This document shows positions 36,259 to 44,194 of a stretch of DNA of 44,194 bases, in pieces. The position numbers were made by a program, and so were the translations under genes. Positions within the stretch are counted from its first letter, which is position 1, and the number at the start of each line of letters is the position of its first letter. The DNA is from Saccoglossus kowalevskii (lineage: Eukaryota > Hemichordata > Enteropneusta > Harrimaniidae), in NCBI RefSeq assembly GCF_000003605.2, contig NW_003148193.1, forward strand, positions 1 to 44,194. The letters are read 5' to 3'. A model generated the notes under the pieces. The model made no database searches, had not been told where the DNA came from, and saw nothing but the letters and a program-made list of their open reading frames with translations.

Positions 36259-37303
36259 ACTAGTAATAGGCCAGCAGAGGAAACTACCCGATGACTCTGG
36301 ACTACTGTAAGTTCCCCTGTCTGCATTACCGGAGCTGTCCTACTTAGATCAGTACTAATAATAGACCAGCAGAGGAAACTACCCGATGACTCTGGACTAC
36401 TGTAAGTTCCCCTGTCTGCATCACCGGAGCTGTCCTACTTAGATCAGTACTAATAATAGACCAGCAGAGGAAACTACCCGATGACTCTGGACTACTGTAA
36501 GTTCCCCTGTCTGCATCACCGGAGCTGTCCTACTTAGATCAGTACTAATAATAGACCAGCAGAGGAAACTACCCGATGACTCTGGACTACTGTAAGTTCC
36601 CCTGTCTGCATCACCGGAGCTGTCCTACTTAGATCAGTACTAATAATAGACCAGCAGAGGAAACTACCCGATGACTCTGGACTACTGTAAGTTCCCCTGT
36701 CTGCATCACCGGAGCTGTTCTACTTAGATCAGTACTAGTAATAGGCCAGCAGAGGAAACTACCCGATGACTCTGGACTACTGTAAGTTCCCCTGTCTGCA
36801 TTACCGGAGCTGTCCTACTTAGATCAGTACTAATAATAGACCAGCAGAGGAAACTACCCGATGACTCTGGACTACTGTAAGTTCCCCTGTCTGCATCACC
36901 GGAGCTGTCCTACTTAGATCAGTACTAATAATAGACCAGCAGAGGAAACTACCCGATGACTCTGGACTACTGTAAGTTCCCCTGTCTGCATCACCGGAGC
37001 TGTCCTACTTAGATCAGTACTAATAATAGACCAGCAGAGGAAACTACCCGATGACTCTGGACTACTGTAAGTTCCCCTGTCTGCATCACCGGAGCTGTCC
37101 TACTTAGATCAGTACTAATAATAGACCAGCAGAGGAAACTACCCGATGACTCTGGACTACTGTAAATTCCCCTGTCTGCATCACCGGAGCTGTCCTACTT
37201 AGATCAGTACTAATAATAGACCAGCAGAGGAAACTACCGGATGACTCTGGACTACTGTAAGTTCCCCTGCCTGCATCACCGGAGCTGTTCTACTTAGATC
37301 AGT

Positions 37304-37873
37304 ACTAGTAATAGGCCAGCAGAGGAAACAACCCGATGACTCTGGACTACTGTAAGTTCCCCTGTCTGCATCACTGGAGCTGTTCTACTTTGATCAGTAC
37401 TAGTAATAGGCCAGCAGAGGAAACTACCCGACGACTCTGGACTACTGTAAGTTCCCCTGTCTGCATCACCGGAGCTGTCCTACTTAGATCAGTACTAGTA
37501 ATAGACCAGCAGAGGAAACTACCCGATGACTCTGGACTACTGTAAGTTCCCCTGTCTGCATCACCGGAGCTGTCCTACTTAGATCAGTACTAGTAATAGG
37601 CCAGCAGAGGAAACTACCCGATGACTCTGGACTACTGTAAGTTCCCCTGTCTGCATCACCGGAGCTGTCCTACTTAAATCAGTACTAGTAATAGACCAGC
37701 AGAGGAAACTACCCGATGACTCTGGACTACTGTAAGTTCCCCTGTCTGCATCACCGGAGCTGTCCTACTTAGATCAGTACTAATAATAGACCAGCAGAGG
37801 AAACTACCCGATGACTCTGGACTACTGTAAGTTCCCCTGTCTGCATCACCGGAGCTGTCCTACTTAGATCAGT
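37304..37873 (+). repeat. TTTGATC six-monomer unit, third copy
   Basis: TTTGATC monomer (with AAACAACCC), CGACGAC, TAGACC, a CTTAAATC monomer, TAGACC, TAATAATAGACC: the same order as 29227-29796 and 29797-30366, 7,507 bp beyond the second. Confidence 0.88.
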
Positions 37874-38253
37874 ACTAATAATAGACCAGCAGAGGAAACT
37901 ACCCGATGACTCTGGACTACTGTAAATTCCCCTGTCTGCATCACCGGAGCTGTCCTACTTAGATCAGTACTAATAATAGACCAGCAGAGGAAACTACCCG
38001 ATGACTCTGGACTACTGTAAGTTCCCCTGTCTGCATCACTGGAGCTGTCCTACTTAGATCAGTACTAGTAATAGACCAGCAGAGGAAACTACCCGATGAC
38101 TCTGGACTACTGTAAGTTCCCCTGTCTGCATCACCGGAGCTGTCCTACTTAGATCAGTACTAATAATAGACCAGCAGAGGAAACTACCCGATGACTCTGG
38201 ACTACTGTAAGTTCCCCTGTCTGCATCACCGGAGCTGTCCTACTTAGATCAGT

Positions 38254-39013
38254 ACTAGTAATAGGCCAGCAGAGGAAACTACCCGATGACTCTGGACTAC
38301 TGTAAGTTCCCCTGTCTGCATCACCGGAGGTGTCCTACTTAGATCAGTACTAGTAATAGACCAGCAGAGGAAACTACCCGATGACTCTGGACTACTGTAA
38401 GTTCCCCTGTCTGCATCACCGGAGCTGTTCTACTTAGATCAGTACTAGTAATAGGCCAGCAGAGGAAACTACCCGATGACTCTGGACTACTGTAAGTTCC
38501 CCTGTCTGCATCACCGGAGCTGTTCTACTTAGATCAGTACTAGTAATAGAACAGCAGAGGAAACTACCCGACGACTCTGGACTACTGTCAGTTCCTCTGT
38601 CTGCATCACCGGAGCTGTTCTACTTAGATCAGTACTAGTAATAGGCCAACAGAGGAAACTACCCAACGACTCTGGACTACTGTAAGTTCCCCTGTCTGCA
38701 TCACCGGAGCTGTTCTACTTAGATCAGTACTAGTAATAGGCCAGCAGAGGAAACTACCCGATGACTCTGGACTACTGTAAGCTCCCCTGTCTGCATCACC
38801 GGAGCTGTTGTACTTAGATCAGTACTAGTAATAGGCCAGCAGAGGAAACTACCCGATGACTCTGGACTACTGTAAGTTCCCCTGTCTGCATCACCGGAGC
38901 TGTTCTACTTAGATCAGTACTAGTTATAGGCCAGCAGAGGAAACTACCCGACGACTCTGGACTACTGTAAGTTCCCCTGTCTGCATCACCAGAGCTGTTC
39001 TACTTAGATCAGT
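38254..39013 (+). repeat. AGGTG-TTCT-TTCT joined to m4-m8 of the variant block
   Basis: GGAGGTG monomer and two TTCT monomers (38254-38538) run directly into m4 (TAGAACAGC, TGTCAGTTCCTCTG), m5 (CCAACAGAGG, CCCAACGAC), m6 (TTGTACTT), m7 and m8 (AGTTATAGG, CCAGAGC). The m4-m8 part matches the 9847-10321 copy in its private CCCAACGAC and TTGTACTT. The join replaces the expected TTTGATC monomer and follows a TTCT monomer that resembles m3, so exchange between two TTCT monomers explains it. Confidence 0.88.
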
Positions 39014-39678
39014 ACTAGTAATAGGCCAGCAGAGGAAACTACCCGATGACTCTGGACTACTGTAAGTTCCCCTGTCTGCATCACCGGAGCTGTCCTACTT
39101 AGATCAGTACTAGTAATAGGCCAGCAGAGGAAACTACCCGATGACTCTGGACTACTGTAAGTTCCCCTGTCTGCATCACCGGAGCTGTCCTACTTAAATC
39201 AGTACTAGTAATAGACCAGCAGAGGAAACTACCCGATGACTCTGGACTACTGTAAGTTCCCCTGTCTGCATCACTGGAGCTGTCCTATTTAGATCAGTAC
39301 TAATAATAGACCAGCAGAGGAAACTACCCGATGACTCTGGACTACTGTAAGTTCCTCTGTCTGCATCACCGGAGCTGTCCTACTTAGATCAGTACTAATA
39401 ATAGACCAGCAGAGGAAACTACCCGATGACTCTGGACTACTGTAAGTTCCCCTGTCTGCATCACTGGAGCTGTCCTACTTAGATCAGTACTAGTAATAGA
39501 CCAGCAGAGGAAACTACCCGATGACTCTGGACTACTGTAAGTTCCCCTGTCTGCATCACCGGAGCTGTCCTACTTAGATCAGAACTAATAATAGACCAGC
39601 AGAGGAAACTACCCGATGACTCTGGACTACTGTAAGTTCCCCTGTCTGCATCACCGGAGCTGTCCTACTTAGATCAGT

Positions 39679-40153
39679 ACTAGTAATAGGCCAGCAGAGG
39701 AAACTACCCGATGACTCTGGACTACTGTAAGTTCCCCTGTCTGCATCACCGGATGTGTCCTACTTAGATCAGTACTAGTAATAGACCAGCAGAGGAAACT
39801 ACCCGATGACTCTGGACTACTGTAAGTTCCCCTGTCTGCATCACCGGAGCTGTTCTACTTAGATCAGTACTAGTAATAGGCCAGCAGAGGAAACTACCCG
39901 ATGACTCTGGACTACTGTAAGTTCCCCTGTCTGCATCACCGGAGCTGTTCTACTTAGATCAGTACTAGTAATAGGCCAGCAGAGGAAACTACCCGATGAC
40001 TCTGGACTACTGTAAGTTCCCCTGTCTGCATCACTGGAGCTGTTCTACTTTGATCAGTACTAGTAATAGGCCAGCAGAGGAAACTACCCGACGACTCTGG
40101 ACTACTGTAAGTTCCCCTGTCTGCATCACCGGAGCTGTCCTACTTAGATCAGT
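39679..40153 (+). repeat. AGGTG-like cassette, TTTGATC form
   Basis: GGATGTGTCC (a further change from GGAGGTG) followed by two TTCT monomers, a TTTGATC monomer (39964) and CGACGAC. It lies 15 monomers after the copy at 38254. Confidence 0.88.
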
Positions 40154-40438
40154 ACTAGTAATAGACCAGCAGAGGAAACTACCCGATGACTCTGGACTAC
40201 TGTAAGTTCCCCCGTCTGCATCACCGGAGCTGTCCTACTTAGATCAGTACTAATAATAGACCAGCAGAGGAAACTACCCGATGACTCTGGACTACTGTAA
40301 GTTCCCCTGTCTGCATCACCGGAGCTGTCCTACTTAGATCAGTACTAGTAATAGGCCAGCAGAGGAAACTACCCGATGACTCTGGACTACTGTAAGTTCC
40401 CCTGTCTGCATCACCGGAGCTGTCCTACTTAGATCAGT

Positions 40439-40818
40439 ACTAGTAATAGGCCAGCAGAGGAAACTACCCGACGACTTTGGACTACTGTAAGTTCCCCTGT
40501 CTGCATCACCGGAGCTGTTCCACTTAAATCAGTACTAGTAATAGGCCAGCAGAGGAAACTACCCGACGACTCTGGACTACTGTAAGTTACCCTGTCTGCA
40601 TCACCGGAGCTGTTCTACTTATATCAGTACTAGTAATAGGCCAGCAGAGGAAACTACCCGATGACTCTGGACTACTGTAAGTTCCCCTGTCTGCATCACC
40701 GGAGCTGTTCTACTTAGATCAGTACTAGTAATAGAACAGCAGAGGAAACTACCCGACGACTCTGGACTACTGTCAGTTCCTCTGTCTGCATCACCGGAGC
40801 TGTTCTACTTAGATCAGT
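40439..40818 (+). repeat. m1-m4 of the variant block
   Basis: m1 (GACTTTGG, CCACTTAAATC), m2 (GTTACCC, CTTATATC), m3 and m4 (TAGAACAGC, TGTCAGTTCCTCTG), then ordinary GATGAC/GTCC monomers. The right half of the block is missing. Confidence 0.9.
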
Positions 40819-41103
40819 ACTAGTAATAGGCCAGCAGAGGAAACTACCCGATGACTCTGGACTACTGTAAGTTCCCCTGTCTGCATCACCGGAGCTGTCC
40901 TACTTAGATCAGTACTAATAATAGACCAGCAGAGGAAACTACCCGATGACTCTGGACTACTGTAAGTTCCCCTGTCTGCATCACCGGAGCTGTCCTACTT
41001 AGATCAGTACTAGTAATAGGCCAGCAGAGGAAACTACCCGATGACTCTGGACTACTGTAAGTTCCCCTGTCTGCATCACCGGAGCTGTCCTACTTAGATC
41101 AGT

Positions 41104-41578
41104 ACTAGTAATAGGCCAGCAGAGGAAACTACCCGACGACTTTGGACTACTGTAAGTTCCCCTGTCTGCATCACCGGAGCTGTTCCACTTAAATCAGTAC
41201 TAGTAATAGGCCAGCAGAGGAAATTACCCGACGACTCTGGACTACTGTAAGTTCCCCTGTCTGCATCACCGGAGCTGTTCTACTTATATCAGTACTAGTA
41301 ATAGGCCAGCAGAGGAAACTACCCGATGACTATGGACTACTGTAAGTTCCCCTGTCTGCATCACCGGAGCTGTTCTACTTAGATCAGTACTAGTAATAGA
41401 ACAGCAGAGGAAACTACCCGACGACTCTGGACTACTGTCAGTTCCTCTGTCTGCATCACCGGAGCTGTTCTACTTAGATCAGTACTAGTAATAGGCCAAC
41501 AGAGGAAACTACCCGACGACTCTGGACTACTGTAAGTTCCCCTGTCTGCATCACCGGAGCTGTCCTACTTAGATCAGT
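41104..41578 (+). repeat. m1-m5 of the variant block
   Basis: m1, m2 with AAATTACCC, m3 with GACTATGG, m4 and m5 (CCAACAGAGG), the last ending in GTCC. It lies seven monomers after 40439 and six before 41674, so this end of the array is a run of three copies of the block. Confidence 0.9.
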
Positions 41579-41673
41579 ACTAGTAATAGGCCAGCAGAGG
41601 AAACTACCCGATGACTCTGGACTACTGTAAGTTCTCCTGTCTGCATCACCGGAGCTGTCCTACTTATATCAGT

Positions 41674-42433
41674 ACTAGTAATAGGCCAGCAGAGGAAACT
41701 ACCCGACGACTTTGGACTACTGTAAGTTCCCCTGTCTGCATCACCGGAGCTGTTCCACTTAAATCAGTACTAGTAATAGGCCAGCAGAGGAAACTACCCG
41801 ACGACTCTGGACTACTGTAAGTTCCCCTGTCTGCATCACCGGAGCTGTTCTACTTATATCAGTACTAGTAATAGGCCAGCAGAGGAAACTACCCGATGAC
41901 TCTGGACTACTGTAAGTTCCCCTGTCTGCATCACCGGAGCTGTTCTACTTAGATCAGTACTAGTAATAGAACAGCAGAGGAAACTACCCGACGACTCTGG
42001 ACTACTGTCAGTTCCTCTGTCTGCATCACCGGAGCTGTTCTACTTAGATCAGTACTAGTAATAGGCCAACAGAGGAAACTACCCGACGACTCTGGACTAC
42101 TGTAAGTTCCCCTGTCTGCATCACCGGAGCTGTTCTACTTAGATCAGTACTAGTAATAGGCCAGCAGAGGAAACTACCCGATGACTCTGGACTACTGTAA
42201 GCTCCCCTGTCTGCATCACCGGAGCTGTTCTACTTAGATCAGTACTAGTAATAGGCCAGCAGAGGAAACTACCCGATGACTCTGGACTACTGTAAGTTCC
42301 CCTGTCTGCATCACCGGAGCTGTTCTACTTGGATCAGTACTAGTTATAGGCCAGCAGAGGAAACTACCCGACGACTCTGGACTACTGTAAGTTCCCCTGT
42401 CTGCATCACCAGAGCTGTCCTACTTAGATCAGT
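41674..42433 (+). repeat. m1-m8 variant block, complete
   Basis: All eight types are in order. m7 has CTTGGATC and m8 has AGTTATAGG with CCAGAGC and GTCC; the CTTGGATC form is shared only with the fragment at 21817-22101. The preceding monomer (41579) has GTTCTCCTG and CTTATATC. Confidence 0.92.
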
Positions 42434-44057
42434 ACTAGTAATAGGCCAGCAGAGGAAACTACCCGATGACTCTGGACTACTGTAAGTTCCCCTGTCTGCA
42501 TCACCAGAGCTGTCCTACTTAGATCAGTACTAGTAATAGACCAGCAGAGTAAACTACCCGACGACTCTGGACTACTGTAAGTTCCCCTGTCTGCATCACC
42601 AGAGCTGTTCTACTTAGATCAGTACTAGTAATAGGCCAGCAGAGGAAACTACCCGATGACTCTGGACTACTGTAAGTTCCCCTGTCTGCATCACCAGAGC
42701 TGTCCTACTTAGATCAGTACTAGTAACAGACCAGCAGAGGAAACTACCCGACGACTCTGGACTACTGTAAGTTCCCCTGTCTGCATCACCAGAGCTGTTC
42801 TACTTAGATCAGTACTAGTAATAGGCCAGCAGAGGAAACTACCCGATGACTCTGGACTACTGTAAGTTCCCCTGTCTGCATCACCGGAGCTGTTCTACTT
42901 AGATCAGTACTAGTAATAGACCAGCAGAGGAAACTACCCGACGACTCTGGACTACTGTAAGTTCCCCTGTCTGCATCACCGGAGCTGTCCTACTTAGATC
43001 AGTACTAGTAATAGACCAGCAGAGGAAACTACCCGACGACTCTGGACTACTGTAGGTTCCCCTGTCTGCATCACCAGAGCTGTTCTACTTAGATCATCAG
43101 TACTAGTAATAGGCCAGCAGAGGAAACTACCCGATGACTCTGGACTACTGTAAGTTCCCCTGTCTGCATCACCGGAGCTGTTCTACTTAGATCAGTACTA
43201 GTAATAAGCCAGCAGAGGAAACTACCCGACGACTCTGGACTACTGTAAGTTCCCCTGTCTGCATCACCGGAGCTGTCCTACTTAGATCAGTACTAGTAAT
43301 AGACCAGCAGAGGAGACTACCCGATGACTCTGGACTACTGTAAGTTCCCATGTCTGCATCACCGGAGCTGTCCTACTTAGATAAGTACTAGTAATAGGCC
43401 AGCTGAGGAAACTACCTGATGACTCTGGACTACTGTAAGTTCCCCTGTCTGCATCACCGGAGCTGTCCTACTTAGATCAGTACTAGTAATAGGCCAGCAG
43501 AGGAAACTACCCGATGACTCTGGACTACTGTAAGTTCCCCTGTCTGCATCACCGGAGCTGTCCTACTTAGATCAGTACTAGTAATAGGCCAGCAGAGGAA
43601 ACTACCCAATGACTCTGGACTACTGTAAGTTCCCCTGTCTGCATCACCGGAGCTGTCCTACTTAGATCAGTACTAGTAATAGGCCAGCAGAGGAAACTAC
43701 CCGATGACTCTGGACTACTGTAAGTTCCCCTGTCTGCATCACCGGAGCTGTCCTACTTAGATCAGTACTAGTAATAGACCAGCAGAGGAAACTACCCGAT
43801 GACTCTGGACTACTGTAAGTTCCCCTGTCTGCATCACCAGAGCTGTCCTACTTAGATCAGTACTAGTAATAGACCAGCAGAGGAAACTACCCGACGACTC
43901 TGGACTACTGTAAAGTTCCCCTGTCTGCATCACCAGAGCTGTTCTACTTAGATCAGTACTAGTAATAGGCCAGCAGAGGAAACTACCCGATGACTCTGGA
44001 CTACTGTAAGTTCCCCTGTCTGCAACACCGGAGCTGTCCTACTTAGATCAGTACTAG
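42434..44057 (+). repeat. Distal domain rich in CACCAGAGC monomers
   Basis: Most monomers to about 43101 alternate GATGAC/CGACGAC with CACCAGAGC, as in 3189-3500 near the left end. The monomer 43004-43101 carries the same ATCATCAG insertion as the cassettes at 3.7-5.4 kb. Private changes increase toward the end: TAACAGACC (about 42724), TGTAGGTTCC (43053), TAATAAGCC (43203), CCCATGTC (43347), GATAAG (43381), AGCTGAGG (43402). Confidence 0.85.
43862..44057 (+). repeat. Right-edge monomers and array end
   Basis: The penultimate monomer (43862-43957) is 96 bp long, with TGTAAAGTTCC. The last full monomer (43958-44052) has TGCAACACCGG. A further ACTAG (44053-44057) then runs directly into GTTTTTTCAG. 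Divergence at this edge is again mild. Confidence 0.88.
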
Positions 44058-44194
44058 GTTTTTTCAGAAGGACCGGTAAACATCAGGTAGCACCATCCAG
44101 TTATACCACAGCCACTGCCAGCAACATCCCCAGTGTATTTCTATCCTCCTATGCTCAAGCTGGTAGACTTTCTTCACCATGAGACAATAGTGAA
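44058..44194. other. Right single-copy flank, nothing recognised
   Basis: 137 bases with no similarity to the monomer that I can see. A short T run (GTTTTTT) sits at the junction. No open frame of note, RNA gene or mobile-element end is recognisable in so short a stretch. Confidence 0.7.

Larger units (their letters stand above)
529..44057 (+). repeat. 95-bp satellite array, about 458 head-to-tail copies
   Basis: The period is 95 bp: for example CCAGCAGAGG at 541 recurs at 636, and the same register holds to the right end once indels are counted. Net indels found are +14: three-base insertions at about 3944, 4802, 5374 and 43094; one-base losses at about 9097 and 16597; one-base gains at about 16792, 30852, 30913 and 43914. 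That gives 458 x 95 + 5 + 14 = 43,529 bp, which matches the span exactly. All copies are in one orientation and no other sequence interrupts them. Monomers mostly differ by a few substitutions at recurrent sites. Each copy carries the 8-bp palindrome TACTAGTA or its TACTAATA variant, a GTAAGT hexamer at 49-54, a TACTTAG ending at 89, and CpGs at 31-32 and 72-73. All forward and reverse frames are interrupted by stops in the consensus. No CENP-B box was found. I cannot name the family. Confidence 0.98.

Noticed and set aside
529-44057. CRISPR array
   Set aside because: The whole 95-bp unit is conserved with no unique spacers between short repeats, and there are no cas genes.
529-44057. CENP-B box in the monomer
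   Set aside because: CCCGATGAC has part of the core on one strand but lacks the required T and CGAA at the right spacing. No match was found on either strand.
529-44057. AP-1, NFAT or ETS-like sites (TGACTCT, GGAAA, AGAGGAA)
   Set aside because: TGACTCT lacks the final A of the AP-1 site. The other words are too short to mean anything without binding data.
529-44057. Telomeric or microsatellite content
   Set aside because: No TTAGGG runs or short simple repeats occur within the array or flanks.
44058-44194. Retroposon tail suggested by the T run at 44058
   Set aside because: Only six Ts, with no element body, target duplication or A-rich partner visible in the remaining sequence.

Overview
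The window is almost entirely one tandem repeat. A head-to-tail array of a 95-bp monomer runs without interruption from about 529 to 44057, all copies in the same orientation. Tracking the monomer register through every indel I found gives 458 complete monomers plus a 5-base remainder (ACTAG). Short single-copy sequence flanks it: 1-528 on the left and 44058-44194 on the right. I see no convincing protein-coding gene, rRNA, tRNA, transposase, reverse transcriptase, CRISPR array or bacterial operon signal.

The size and homogeneity of the array, the absence of dense coding sequence, and recurrent transition variants at the monomer's CpG sites all point to a eukaryotic genome with CpG methylation. 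A vertebrate is the most likely source, but this is inference and I do not recognise the satellite family or the locus. The monomer is about 48% G+C. It contains ScaI-like AGTACT, ACTAGT (lost in many copies), GATC, CCGG and AGCT sites.

The array is not a simple run of identical copies. Diagnostic variants divide it into domains. A proximal part (529 to about 5.4 kb) carries three cassettes with a 3-bp insertion. A distinctive ordered block of up to eight variant monomers (called m1-m8 here) recurs nine times. A second cassette (AGGTG monomer, two TTCT monomers, TTTGATC monomer, CGACGAC monomer) recurs between 11.6 and 40.2 kb, sometimes cut short. Domains at 16.6-23.5 kb and 30.8-35 kb are built from a different set of variants; the second includes a 13-monomer (1,235 bp) higher-order repeat in about three copies. 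Segments of six or more monomers are shared at offsets of 2.47, 6.08, 14.3, 32.4 and 39.1 kb, so the array grew by repeated segmental duplication and unequal exchange. One monomer (30747-30841) is visibly chimeric, and most single-base indels lie at seams between domains.

Monomer coordinates used below: position 1 is the A of ACTAG and position 95 is the T before the next ACTAG. Main diagnostic sites are 5 (G/A), 12 (A/G), 34 (T/C), 72-73 (CG, TG or CA), 76 (G), 77 (C/G), 81 (C/T) and 88-90 (TTAGATC, TTTGATC, TTATATC or TTAAATC). Short open frames inside the array follow mechanically from particular variant combinations and are not annotated as genes.
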